Program-made: the position numbers and the translations under genes
Shown here: positions 43,590-51,470 of the stretch, piece after piece
Layout: each line of letters opens with the position of its first letter
How positions within the stretch are numbered: the first letter of the stretch is position 1
From: Candidatus Eiseniibacteriota bacterium
GTDB lineage: Bacteria > Eisenbacteria > RBG-16-71-46
DNA length: 51,470 nucleotides
Direction: 5' to 3'
Assembly (NCBI GenBank): GCA_016178725.1
Contig: JACOSV010000053.1
Span: 1-51,470 of the forward strand
Notes under the pieces: generated by a model
What the model saw: only the letters and a program-made list of their open reading frames with translations
What the model was told of the DNA's origin: nothing
The model's database searches: none

Positions 43590-45506
43590 TCACAGCGCGA
43601 CGTGCCATCCCGCGCCGAAGCTCGCGTAACGTCCGTCGAGCAGTGCGACGCGCGCCCTGAACCCGAAGCCGAGATCGATGCCGAGCAAGGTGTTCCACTT
43701 CTCGGTGTCGTATTCCAGCGTCGCGGCCAAGGGTCGCCATGGGGACGCCTCGACGGCCCCGAATGCGCCATCGAGCGTGCGGCGACTCGCCGTGAAGACG
43801 GAAGGAGCATAGCCCACCGCGACGCGGGCGCGCAATCCATGATTCACGAGCGGGATACCGGTCACGACGTATGTGGAATGGAAGCGTCGCGTGCCGAGGG
43901 CGTCCTCGATGCCGAGGGCCAGCCCGGGGCGGGTGGGCGTCGCCGGGAGCACCTCGATCCGACCACTCAACATCCGGTCGGACTCGACGAGCTTGGAGTC
44001 CGGCACGAGGTCCGCGAAGGCTCGGACGCCGGGGATGACCGTCCAGCGCAGGCCGACCTCGACGTGGGGCAGGAAGCCCACCGCCGCGTAGTACACATCG
44101 TTACGGCTGATGCCTCGGTGGTCGTACGCGATGCGCTTGGGGATCGTGTTGTACCCGACCTCGATTCCCCGGTCGTCCATGACGCCCGCCCAGGGCGTAT
44201 TCACGAAGCCCGTCATCCCGGTGAGCGACACCCACTCGGACGGGGGGGACGCCTTCTCCGCTCCTTCGCCGATCCCGTTGCGATAACGGTCGGCGTCGCC
44301 GGCGAGGCCCGGCTCGTTCAGCTGCCGCAGGAAGTCCTCGCGCGACGCGACGCCCCGGACCAGGCGACCGGTTGGGGCCGCCTCGTCGCGGTATTCCAGC
44401 GGCAGCCGCTCGACCGGCAGCGCCCGCACCGGCCAGTCGGTGGGCCGCGTGAGCGGCGGGATCGGCACGGCGACGCGCACGCCCTCGATGCCGAGACCGG
44501 CCGTGCGCTGGTAGAAGAGCGCGAGCTCGAGGTCGCCCATCGTGCGGCGCAGCTCGAGCTCGCCGCCCTGATCGCCGTAGAGGAAGCGAGCGGCGCGGAG
44601 CCGCACGGCGAGGTCGAGCGCCGGCGGCCGCCAGGTCACGCCGGCGAATCCGGTCCAGCGCGCGAGCGGGGAATAGACCGTGCCCGAATCGGGGAACGCG
44701 ACGAAGCCGGTCCAGTCCGCCTCGGCATCGAGCAGGAATGCGCCCGATGCGAGCGGCCGCGCGGCGCCGATCGAGATGCCGTAGCGGTTGTCGCCGAAGA
44801 GACCGGCGCTCGCCGAGACGAGCGCGCCGCCCGTGAGCCACGCGAACTGATCGAGCGAGGCGACGCCGGGGCGCACGCGGTTCACGTCCGGGTGGATCGG
44901 GTCGGCTTCGAAGTCGTTGCGCATCGGGATCATGACGGAGAGCGTCGCGCGACCGCCCGGCCACGGGTTGTAGGTGAGCGCGGGTTCGACCTCGAGCCGC
45001 AGCAGCACCGGATCGAGGATGTGGCCGAGCTCGTAGGTGATGCGCGGTGTGAGCGTGAGATCGACGTTGCGCGACGTGCGCGCGAGCACCGGGCCCGAAG
45101 GCGGCGGCGTGAATTCGGGATCGCTCGGATAACGCACCGCCGCCGGCGCGGCGCCGCCGGTGTCGGTGATCGCCGCGGCGACCATGCCGAGCCGGCGCTC
45201 GAAGACGGTGAGGGGATGCGCGGCGCTCGGTCGCGCGCCGAGCCGACGCACGGCGCGGCCGCGCGCCTCGGCGCTGTTGCGCCAGCGCCGGTTCTCGTAC
45301 GCGATCGCGCCCGGGCCCGACGACACGTTCTCGAACCCGGTCGCGGCGAGCGCACGCGCCGTCGTGTCGACGGCGGGAGCCGGGACCGCCGCGAGGGAAT
45401 CGGGCGTCGCGGCACGCGCGGCCGGCGCGCACAGCATCGTCAGAAGCAGCAGCGCGCAGCGGAGCGGGGCCGACGGACGCGCGGCGGCGTGTGGCGGTTC
45501 GGTCAT
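43590..45506 (-). CDS. YjbH-like outer-membrane beta-barrel protein
   Basis: A 638-residue exported protein. A signal peptide (CALLLLTMLCAPAARAATPD) precedes a long series of amphipathic strands (VDLTLTPRITYELG, GRATLSVMIPMRNDF, YGISIGAARPLASGAFLLDA) ending in a terminal strand YASFGAGWHVAL that suits barrel insertion. The YjbH landmark GMTGFVNTPWAGVMDDRGIE, then VGYNTIPKRIAYDH, is clear in the C-terminal half. YjbH-type proteins are linked to exopolysaccharide operons (YjbEFGH), but no YjbE/F/G or GfcC-like partner is here. ATG 45506 is chosen because it begins a good signal peptide and lies 44 nt after an extended -10. Confidence 0.8.
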   Translation of the reverse strand: MTEPPHAAARPSAPLRCALLLLTMLCAPAARAATPDSLAAVPAPAVDTTARALAATGFENVSSGPGAIAYENRRWRNSAEARGRAVRRLGARPSAAHPLTVFERRLGMVAAAITDTGGAAPAAVRYPSDPEFTPPPSGPVLARTSRNVDLTLTPRITYELGHILDPVLLRLEVEPALTYNPWPGGRATLSVMIPMRNDFEADPIHPDVNRVRPGVASLDQFAWLTGGALVSASAGLFGDNRYGISIGAARPLASGAFLLDAEADWTGFVAFPDSGTVYSPLARWTGFAGVTWRPPALDLAVRLRAARFLYGDQGGELELRRTMGDLELALFYQRTAGLGIEGVRVAVPIPPLTRPTDWPVRALPVERLPLEYRDEAAPTGRLVRGVASREDFLRQLNEPGLAGDADRYRNGIGEGAEKASPPSEWVSLTGMTGFVNTPWAGVMDDRGIEVGYNTIPKRIAYDHRGISRNDVYYAAVGFLPHVEVGLRWTVIPGVRAFADLVPDSKLVESDRMLSGRIEVLPATPTRPGLALGIEDALGTRRFHSTYVVTGIPLVNHGLRARVAVGYAPSVFTASRRTLDGAFGAVEASPWRPLAATLEYDTEKWNTLLGIDLGFGFRARVALLDGRYASFGAGWHVAL

Positions 45507-45549
45507 GCGTGCCCAGGACGGCGGCACACCATGCGCCGCGCGGCCGAGA

Positions 45550-45558
45550 ATTCTAGCA
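45550..45558 (-). promoter_or_regulatory. Extended -10 upstream of the YjbH-like gene
   Basis: TGCTAGAAT on the minus strand, the -10 hexamer TAGAAT matching five of six consensus positions. It lies 44 nt before the ATG at 45506. The 12-mer CTGGCCCGCTCC (45578-45567) sits at the -35 region and recurs before the gluzincin gene. Confidence 0.5.
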
Positions 45559-45671
45559 CAGTGCCCGGAGCGGGCCAGAGAGCATGTGCCACTTGTCACG
45601 CCCCCGGCCATGTGCGAGCGTTGCGCACCGCTTCAGGCCGCACGTCCCCATTCCACCCACAGGAGCCCCGC

Positions 45672-46241
45672 ATGTCCGCGAATCCGCGCTGGCTGGCCGT
45701 CACCGCCATTGTCCTCGTGCTCGGCTGCAATCAGAGCAAGAGCGGCGAATCGAATCCGACCGGAGGGAGCTCGGGTTCGAGCGCCACGACCGCATCGGGC
45801 GCCTCCGGCGCACACGGCGCCGTGACGAGCACGGAGACCGGAATGGGCGCGGGCGCGACCGCGACCGCGCAGACGACGACCCCATCCGCACCCGCCGGGG
45901 AGGTGACGATGCCGAACGGGCTCAAGTACCAGGACCTGACCGTCGGCACCGGCGCCGAGGCCGCGGCCGGCAAGAAGGTGCGCGTCCACTACACCGGCTG
46001 GCTCACGAACGGGACCAAGTTCGACAGCTCGGTGGATCGCAACAGCCCCTTCGAGTTCACGCTCGGCGCGCACGAGGTGATCAGCGGCTGGGACCAGGGC
46101 GTCGCCGGGATGAAGGTCGGCGGCAAGCGCAAGCTGACGATTCCGCCCGAGCTCGGTTACGGCGCGGCGGGCACGCCGGGCGGACCGATCCCGCCGAACG
46201 CCACGCTCCTGTTCGACGTCGAGCTCCTCGACGTGAAGTGA
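45672..46241 (+). CDS. FKBP-type peptidyl-prolyl cis-trans isomerase, predicted lipoprotein
   Basis: A 189-residue protein. The signal sequence ends in a good lipobox (VTAIVLVLGCNQSKSG), followed by a Ser/Thr/Ala/Gly-rich linker of about 60 residues. The FKBP domain fills residues 80-189: KVRVHYTGWLTNGTKFDSSV, PFEFTLGAHEVISGWDQGV, GKRKLTIPPELGYGAAG and IPPNATLLFDVELLDV, with the aromatic pocket residues (Tyr, Phe, Asp, Trp, Tyr, Phe) in place. It should help proteins fold in the periplasm or at the outer membrane. AGGAG lies just before the ATG. Its stop overlaps the GTG of the large propeller gene. Confidence 0.95.
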   Translation: MSANPRWLAVTAIVLVLGCNQSKSGESNPTGGSSGSSATTASGASGAHGAVTSTETGMGAGATATAQTTTPSAPAGEVTMPNGLKYQDLTVGTGAEAAAGKKVRVHYTGWLTNGTKFDSSVDRNSPFEFTLGAHEVISGWDQGVAGMKVGGKRKLTIPPELGYGAAGTPGGPIPPNATLLFDVELLDVK

Positions 46242-48943
46242 GCCGGCCCCCCAGGTTCCTCGCGCCGCTCGTCGTCTTCGTCCTCGCATCGGGGATCGCC
46301 GCCGCGGCGCCGGCGGGCGGGACGAAGCCCGCGAGCGGCGCGGCGCCGGCGCCGGCGCACGCCGTGCTCGAGGCGAAGGCGTTCAAGGACCTCGCATGGC
46401 GGCCGATCGGTCCCGCGAACATGGGCGGCCGCGTGTCGGCGATCGCGGTGGTCGAGAAGCACCCGGCCACGTTCTACGTCGGGCTCGGGACCGGCGGCGT
46501 GTTCAAGACCGGGAACGCCGGCACCACGTGGAGCGCCGTGTTCGAGAAGGAAGCGGTCGCCTCGATCGGCGCGATCGCCGTGTGGCAGAAGAATCCCGAC
46601 GTCGTGTGGGTCGGGACCGGCGAGGCGAACAGCCGCAACTCCTCGTCGTGGGGGAACGGCGTCTATCGCTCGACCGACGGCGGCGGCACGTGGACGTCGC
46701 TCGGCCTGCCGACGACGCAGGCGATCGCGCGGGTCGTGCTCGATCCCGCCGACAGCAACGTCGCCTACGTCGCCGCCCTCGGCCATCTGTGGGGCGAGAA
46801 CCCCGAGCGCGGCGTGTTCGTGACCCGTGACGGCGGCAAGACCTGGTCGCAGACGCTCAAGGTGGACGCCGCGACCGGCGCCTGCGATCTGGCGATGGAT
46901 CCCTCCGACGCGCACGTGCTCTACGCGGCGATGTACGCCCGCAAACGCACGCCGTGGAGCTTCACCGCCGGGGGCAGGACCGGCGGCATCTGGAAGAGCA
47001 GCGACGCCGGCCGCACGTGGACCCGGCTCACCGAGGGCCTGCCGGCCGAGACCGGCCGCATCGGCCTCGACGTCTATCGCAAGAATCCGCGCGTGGTGTA
47101 CGCGGTGGTCGAGTCGGATCTCGGCGGCCAGTTCGGCGCCTTCGATCCGCGCAGCCGCTCGGGCGGCGTGTTCCGCAGCGATGACGCCGGCGCCCACTGG
47201 ACGCGGCTCTCGGCGTGGACGCCGCGCCCGTTCTACTTCGGCCAGATCCGCGTCCAGCCCGACGACGACCGTCGCGTCTATCTCCTCGGCGTGGACATCT
47301 GGGTCTCGGACGACGGCGGCCGCACGTTCCGCCCCGGCGGCGCGAAGAACCTGCATCCCGATTTCCACGCGATGTGGATCAACCCCGCCGACGGCGACCA
47401 CGTGGTCGCCGGTTGCGACGGCGGCGTCAACGTGAGCCACGACCGCGCGGCGACCTGGGACTTCATCGACAACCTCGCCGCCGGCGAGGTGTACGACATC
47501 GCGGTCGACATGCGCGAGCCCTACCGCGTCTACGCCGGACTTCAAGATAACCAGACCTGGGGCGGGCCGAGCGCCACGCGCATCGACCCCGAGGCGTGGC
47601 TCGACGACAAGAAGCACGACGGCATCACCAACGCCTCGTGGTACTGCCTCGGCGGCGGCGACGGGTTCCACGTCGCCGTGGATCCCACCGATCCCGATCT
47701 CGTCTACTACGAATCGCAGGGCGGCACGCTGCAGCGCGTGAACCTCGCGACCGGTCGCGAGCGCGTGCTCAAGCCCGGCGCGCGCGAGGGCGAGCCCGAG
47801 TACCGCTTCAATTGGAACACGCCGTTCATGCTCTCGCCGCACGATCCGTCGGTGCTGTGGATGGGCGGCAACTGCCTGTTTCGGTTCTCCGACCGCGGCG
47901 ACCGCTGGACGCGCGTGAGCCCCGACCTCTCGACCGCGGATCCGAAGAAGATGGTCACGGCGGGCTCCGGCGCCGAGACGCACTGCACGATCGTTTCGCT
48001 CGCCGAGTCGCCGGTCGCCAGGGGCGTGGTGTGGGCGGGCACCGACGACGGCAAGGTGTGGGTGACGCCGGACGGCGGCGGACACTGGAACGATCTCACC
48101 GCGAACCTGCGTGGCGTGCCGCCCGGCCTCTACGTGAGCCGCATCGAGGCGTCCCATCACGACGCGGCGACGGCGTACGTCGCGCTCGACGGCCACCGCG
48201 GCGATCTCTTCCGTCCGTTCCTGCTCGCGACCCACGACATGGGCAAGTCGTGGGCATCGATCGCGGGCGATCTGCCGGCGAACGGGCCCGTTCAAGTGAT
48301 ACGTGAAGACCCGACCAACCGCGCGCTGCTCTTCGCCGGCACCGAGTTCGGCCTGTTCGCGAGCTTCGACGCGGGCGCGCACTGGATCAGGCTCGGCGAC
48401 GGCCTGCCCACGGTCGCGGTGGACGACATCCTCGTCCATCCGCGCGACCACGACCTGATCGCCGGCACGCACGGGCGCAGCGTCTTCGTGCTCGACGACA
48501 TCACGGCGCTCGAGCAGTGGAAGGCCGAGGACGCCGCGGCGCCGGCGACCCTGTTCGCGCCGCGGCCCGCGACCGCGTTCTATTACCGCACCGCCTCGGT
48601 GTTCGGGCAGCGCGGATTCTCTGCGCGGAATCCGGCCTTCGGCGCCTACTTCACGTATTACGTGAAGGAGTGGACGGGCGACGGCGTGGACATCGCCGTA
48701 GCCGACAGCGCCGGCAAGACGGTGCGCAAGCTCTCGGGGCCCGGGACGCCCGGATTTCACCGCGTCGTCTGGGATCTCACGGGCGAGGCGAAGGAGCGGC
48801 TCGCGCGCGGCGAGTGGGGCGACCAGCCACAGTTCGTCCCCGCCGGCCGTTACACGGTGAAGCTCACCTACGGCAAGCAGGCCGAGAAGAAGACGACCGT
48901 GGACGTGCGCTACGCGGCGGGCGTGGAGACTCCCGGCCCCTGA
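46238..48943 (+). CDS. Secreted VPS10/BNR-repeat beta-propeller protein
   Basis: A 901-residue exported protein. A signal peptide (FLAPLVVFVLASGIAAAAPA) is followed by many BNR/Asp-box repeats: VFKTGNAGTTWSAVF, VYRSTDGGGTWTSLG, VFVTRDGGKTWSQTL, IWKSSDAGRTWTRLT, VFRSDDAGAHWTRLS, WVTPDGGGHWNDLT and LLATHDMGKSWASI. These build one or two large propellers, as in VPS10/sortilin-like and xyloglucanase-like proteins. The C-terminal 140 residues form an Ig/FlgD-like domain (VDIAVADSAGKTVRKLSG, PGFHRVVWDLTG, VPAGRYTVKLTYG). The catalytic role, if any, is unknown. The GTG start overlaps the stop of the FKBP gene, so the foldase and this large Cys-poor secreted protein are made together. Confidence 0.9.
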   Translation: MSRPPRFLAPLVVFVLASGIAAAAPAGGTKPASGAAPAPAHAVLEAKAFKDLAWRPIGPANMGGRVSAIAVVEKHPATFYVGLGTGGVFKTGNAGTTWSAVFEKEAVASIGAIAVWQKNPDVVWVGTGEANSRNSSSWGNGVYRSTDGGGTWTSLGLPTTQAIARVVLDPADSNVAYVAALGHLWGENPERGVFVTRDGGKTWSQTLKVDAATGACDLAMDPSDAHVLYAAMYARKRTPWSFTAGGRTGGIWKSSDAGRTWTRLTEGLPAETGRIGLDVYRKNPRVVYAVVESDLGGQFGAFDPRSRSGGVFRSDDAGAHWTRLSAWTPRPFYFGQIRVQPDDDRRVYLLGVDIWVSDDGGRTFRPGGAKNLHPDFHAMWINPADGDHVVAGCDGGVNVSHDRAATWDFIDNLAAGEVYDIAVDMREPYRVYAGLQDNQTWGGPSATRIDPEAWLDDKKHDGITNASWYCLGGGDGFHVAVDPTDPDLVYYESQGGTLQRVNLATGRERVLKPGAREGEPEYRFNWNTPFMLSPHDPSVLWMGGNCLFRFSDRGDRWTRVSPDLSTADPKKMVTAGSGAETHCTIVSLAESPVARGVVWAGTDDGKVWVTPDGGGHWNDLTANLRGVPPGLYVSRIEASHHDAATAYVALDGHRGDLFRPFLLATHDMGKSWASIAGDLPANGPVQVIREDPTNRALLFAGTEFGLFASFDAGAHWIRLGDGLPTVAVDDILVHPRDHDLIAGTHGRSVFVLDDITALEQWKAEDAAAPATLFAPRPATAFYYRTASVFGQRGFSARNPAFGAYFTYYVKEWTGDGVDIAVADSAGKTVRKLSGPGTPGFHRVVWDLTGEAKERLARGEWGDQPQFVPAGRYTVKLTYGKQAEKKTTVDVRYAAGVETPGP

Positions 48944-48953
48944 CGCGCGGGCA

Positions 48954-49676
48954 TCACGCGTCGTCCTCCCAGAGCCGGATGCCGCCGGTGATGCCGGCGA
49001 AGTTGCTCACGACCGTCACATCGGGCGGCAACGGCGGGCGGATCAGCCGCGCGTTGCCACCGCCGAGGTAGATCCGCCGCGGCGTGAAGAGCCGGCGCAG
49101 CGTCGCGACCGCGTGGCGCAGGCGCTTGTTCCAGTGGCGCGGGCCGACCCTGCGCAGCGGGCGGTCGCCGAGCTGATCCTCGTACGTGTCACCGTTGCGG
49201 AACGGATGGTGGCCGACCTCGAGATTGGGGACGAGCCGCCCGTCGAGGAACAGCGCCGAGCCGACCCCGGTGCCGAACGTGAGCACGAGCTCGACGCCGC
49301 GGCCGCGCACGACGCCGAGCCCCTGGATGTCGGCGTCGTTCGCGACGCGCGTCGGACGTCCGATCGCGGCGCGCATGCGGCGCACGACGTGCTGCCCGAC
49401 CCACGCGCGGTGCAGGTTGGCGGCCGAGAGCACGCGGCCGTCCACGATCACGCCCGGAAACCCCACCGAGGCGCGGTCGAAGTCGGGGAGCTGGCGCACG
49501 AGCCGCTCGACCGCGCGCGTGATCGCGGCCGGCGTGGACGGGTCGGGCGTCGCGACGCGCGCTCGCTCGCTCGCCGGGCGCCCCCGGGGATCGAGGATCG
49601 CCGCCTTGATGTGAGAACCGCCGATGTCCACCGCCAGCGTGCGCGGGCGCGCGGACGCTCTCGTCTTCGGGCTCAT
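48954..49676 (-). CDS. ROK-family sugar kinase (polyphosphate/ATP glucokinase-like)
   Basis: A 240-residue actin-fold kinase of the size of polyphosphate glucokinase. The phosphate-1 loop is LAVDIGGSHIKAAILD, the sugar-binding region has VGFPGVIVDGRV and the NDAD motif is in RVANDADIQGLGVV, followed by the second phosphate loop LTFGTGVGSALFLDG and LEVGHHPF, where the ROK zinc/sugar His and Glu lie. The ROK CxCGxxGC zinc cluster is absent, as in the PPGK subgroup. ATG 49676 with GGAGG four bases upstream is chosen. It converges with the propeller gene. Confidence 0.88.
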   Translation of the reverse strand: MSPKTRASARPRTLAVDIGGSHIKAAILDPRGRPASERARVATPDPSTPAAITRAVERLVRQLPDFDRASVGFPGVIVDGRVLSAANLHRAWVGQHVVRRMRAAIGRPTRVANDADIQGLGVVRGRGVELVLTFGTGVGSALFLDGRLVPNLEVGHHPFRNGDTYEDQLGDRPLRRVGPRHWNKRLRHAVATLRRLFTPRRIYLGGGNARLIRPPLPPDVTVVSNFAGITGGIRLWEDDA

Positions 49677-49776
49677 GCATCCTCCGCGTGATCGGGTCGC
49701 GATGCGTGGCCGAGACGTTACACGAGATGCGCCGTGGCTTCCCGCCGGCGTCACGAACGGGTACAGTCGCGCGCCG

Positions 49777-50139
49777 ATGTCCCACGACTGGAGAAACCCG
49801 GAACGCGTCGTGCCGTGGAAGCCGCGTCAGCGGTTCACCGTGACGGCGCTGGGCCGAGCGGCCGCCGAGCGCTATCAGAGCGCGATCCGCGCCGCCCAGC
49901 AGGGCGCCTCGCCGCGCGCGGCGCTCGATCAGGCCAAGCAGGAGTGGGCCGACGGACTCAAGCTTCGTTCCGCGGACGGGATCGTGCTCGAGGACCTGGT
50001 CGCCGGCCACGGCTCGCTCGCCGAGATGCAGGAAACGCTCGACGCCTGCGGTCTCACGCTGCGCGACGCGCGCGGCACGCTCGACCGGCTCAAGGCGGCG
50101 CAGCTGATCGAGCCGCTCGAGGCCGCCGACCGGGTGTGA
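49777..50139 (+). CDS. Small protein of unknown function, coupled to the next gene
   Basis: A 120-residue soluble protein with a helical middle (RAAAERYQSAIRAAQQGASP, ALDQAKQEWADGLKL) and a C-terminal part (LAEMQETLDACGLTLRDARG then LDRLKAAQLIEPLE) that looks like a small winged-helix or helical-bundle module. I do not recognise the family. Its stop overlaps the GTG of the following gene (GTGTGA), so the two are probably translated together. The ATG at 49777 has no strong ribosome-binding site. Confidence 0.7.
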   Translation: MSHDWRNPERVVPWKPRQRFTVTALGRAAAERYQSAIRAAQQGASPRAALDQAKQEWADGLKLRSADGIVLEDLVAGHGSLAEMQETLDACGLTLRDARGTLDRLKAAQLIEPLEAADRV

Positions 50140-51470
50140 CCCGCCGCTCCGCGCCGCCGCGCAGCGGCGACCGGCGGCCGCGCGCCGCGTCCGATCCCAA
50201 GCGCGCGCTCGCGGCGCTCGAGGAGTCGCGCGTCCGCTTCGGCGCCACGGCGGCCGCGGTGAAGCGCGCGGCACTCCGGACGCTCGAGCGCGCGACGCTG
50301 CCGCGCGCCGCTGACGTCGCGCGCCTCCACGACGCGCTCTGCTTCATGCGCGCCTACCCGGACGATCGTGCCGTGCTCGGCGCGGTCGAGCGCATGCTCG
50401 CCGGGTTCGCGCGGCGCCGCGATCTCGTCCGCCACGCGGCGGCACTCGCCGACTCGGGGATCGCCGGCGCCGCGATCGAGTTTCGCTTCTTCTGGCCGAC
50501 GGCGCGCTGGCTCGCCGCACGCTGGGGCAGCCGCCTGCGCATCGTCTGGGAGGACTTCGAGCGCGCCGACCGGCTCGAGGACTGGCTCCCGCTCCTCACG
50601 CTCTTCGCGGAGACGCCGGCGCTGGACGAGATCGACTGGCCGCCGCGCCGCTGGCTCGCGCGCCTGAAGGGGGCGGGGGAGAGCGACGCCGCGTTCCTGA
50701 TCCGTCGCGTCGCGGCGTTGCCGATGGACGAAGCCGCGCGCGAGACGCTCTACGACCAGCTCGATCCGCCGCTCCGGCTGATCCCCGGCGCCGACACGCC
50801 CGCCCGATCGCGCGAGAAGGCGCGCGTCGCGCCCGTCGTCTTTCAACGCCGCGCGCCGGGCGGTGAGCGGCCCGACCTCCGCGCCGCGGCGCGCCGTCCG
50901 GTCGCGATCCGCGCCGTGCCGCGCGCCGAAGCCGCGCGGCTGATCGATCTCGCCCGCGCCGCGATGGTCACGCGCCAGCGCGACCTCGACGCCTTCTCGT
51001 GGGGCGATCCGCGCGACGTGCGCATCGCGGACTGCGGCGAGGGGCTCGCGTTCGCCGTGATCGGCGTGATCCCCGAGCGCCGGCTCCTGCTCGAATCGGT
51101 CTACGGCATGCTCACGCTCAAGAACGGCGTGCCGATCGGCTACGTGCTGGCGAGCGCGCTCTACGGGTCGTCCGAGATCGCGTACAACGTCTTCGAGGCC
51201 TGGCGCGGCACCGAGGCGGCGCGCATCTACGGGCGCGCGCTGGCGATGACGCGGCGGCTGTTCGGCTCCGACAGCTTCACGATCTTTCCCTACCAGCTCG
51301 GCGACGGGAACGACGAGGCGCTCGACACCGGCGCGTGGTGGTTCTACCGCAAGCTCGGCTTCACGCCGCGCGATCCCGCGGCGCGCCGCCTGATGCGCGC
51401 CGAGCTCGCGCGCATGCGGGCGCACCCCGGCCACCGCTCGAGCCGCGCCACGCTCGCGCGGCTCGCGCGC
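50136..51470 (+). CDS. Large protein with GNAT-like C-terminal domain, 3' end outside window
   Basis: The frame opens with GTG 50136, inside the stop of the previous gene, and stays open to the window end, giving at least 445 residues. The first 270 residues are helical and rich in Arg/Ala (DLVRHAAALADSGIAGAAIE, FRFFWPTARWLAARWGSRL). From about 300 on there is an acetyltransferase-like part: LIDLARAAMVTRQRDLDAF, LTLKNGVPIGYVLASALYGS, IAYNVFEAWRGTEAARIYGR and GAWWFYRKLGFTPRDPAARR, the last recalling the GNAT motif for acyl-CoA-bound folds. No function can be assigned. A partner role with the small gene before it is likely. Confidence 0.8.
   Translation, partial: MTRRSAPPRSGDRRPRAASDPKRALAALEESRVRFGATAAAVKRAALRTLERATLPRAADVARLHDALCFMRAYPDDRAVLGAVERMLAGFARRRDLVRHAAALADSGIAGAAIEFRFFWPTARWLAARWGSRLRIVWEDFERADRLEDWLPLLTLFAETPALDEIDWPPRRWLARLKGAGESDAAFLIRRVAALPMDEAARETLYDQLDPPLRLIPGADTPARSREKARVAPVVFQRRAPGGERPDLRAAARRPVAIRAVPRAEAARLIDLARAAMVTRQRDLDAFSWGDPRDVRIADCGEGLAFAVIGVIPERRLLLESVYGMLTLKNGVPIGYVLASALYGSSEIAYNVFEAWRGTEAARIYGRALAMTRRLFGSDSFTIFPYQLGDGNDEALDTGAWWFYRKLGFTPRDPAARRLMRAELARMRAHPGHRSSRATLARLAR

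Noticed and set aside
43602..45600. A long plus-strand frame opposite the YjbH-like gene
   Set aside because: Read in that frame the product is Arg/Glu/Ala-rich with no domains; the minus strand gives a signal peptide, strands and the YjbH motif.

Overview
The window comes from a very GC-rich genome that is densely packed with genes on both strands. It looks like an uncultured diderm bacterium. Outer-membrane-type proteins (a YjbH-like barrel, several predicted lipoproteins), a short FlgD-like C-terminal domain on a secreted beta-propeller enzyme, bacillithiol synthesis genes and many Cys-rich secreted proteins of unknown function would fit a lineage such as Candidatus Eisenbacteria or a relative in the Gemmatimonadota/FCB neighbourhood. 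That placement is inference; there is no rRNA or tRNA gene here to fix it.

Layout. 1-1682 (minus): a nucleotide-sugar dehydrogenase whose catalytic Cys position is occupied by an intein with a LAGLIDADG endonuclease; the window edge cuts it. 1683-1991: a gap holding a possible structured RNA and a strong terminator hairpin. 1992-5064 (plus): three stop/start-overlapping genes (FAH-family hydrolase, YtcJ-like amidohydrolase, ECF sigma factor). 5121-7610: envelope genes uppP and murJ. 7618-11623 (minus): tldD, tldE and a calcium/cation antiporter. 11684-12310: a carboxymuconolactone-decarboxylase-like protein.

12407-25001 is the centrepiece: eleven plus-strand genes with gaps of at most about 20 bases and repeated GTGA/ATGA overlaps, from a good promoter to a hairpin. 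They are bshC-bshB-bshA (bacillithiol), a DUF1611/DgcN-like and an enolase-superfamily DgcA-like pair (D-glutamate type chemistry), an orphan membrane histidine kinase, rsgA, threonine synthase, an NfeD protease plus its slipin partner, and a TIGR01777 epimerase.

25141-33631: secreted and lipoprotein genes, a GT39-like membrane glycosyltransferase, a 23-bp perfect inverted repeat, a gluzincin peptidase, citrate synthase, an alpha/beta hydrolase and a DUF72 protein. 33709-41932: a solitary tandem-BMC (microcompartment shell) protein with no microcompartment operon around it, a metal-binding Spy-like protein, an ABC-F ATPase, a secreted GH43-like propeller, an M29 aminopeptidase, a Gfo/Idh/MocA oxidoreductase and an unknown protein. 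41943-45506 (minus): a 34-residue basic peptide, a small conserved protein, two tandem paralogous Cys-rich lipoprotein-like genes and a YjbH-like barrel. 45672-51470: an FKBP prolyl isomerase coupled to a VPS10/BNR-type propeller, a ROK kinase, a small unknown gene and a GNAT-like protein cut by the window end.

The best candidates for something new are the intein in the dehydrogenase active site, the lone shell protein, the Cys-rich lipoprotein pair with a ribosome-binding-site hairpin, the structured RNA near 1.8 kb and the 23-bp inverted repeat near 28.2 kb. Promoters often carry an extended -10 of the form TGCTAnnnT, in three cases so close to the start codon that a leaderless transcript is likely.
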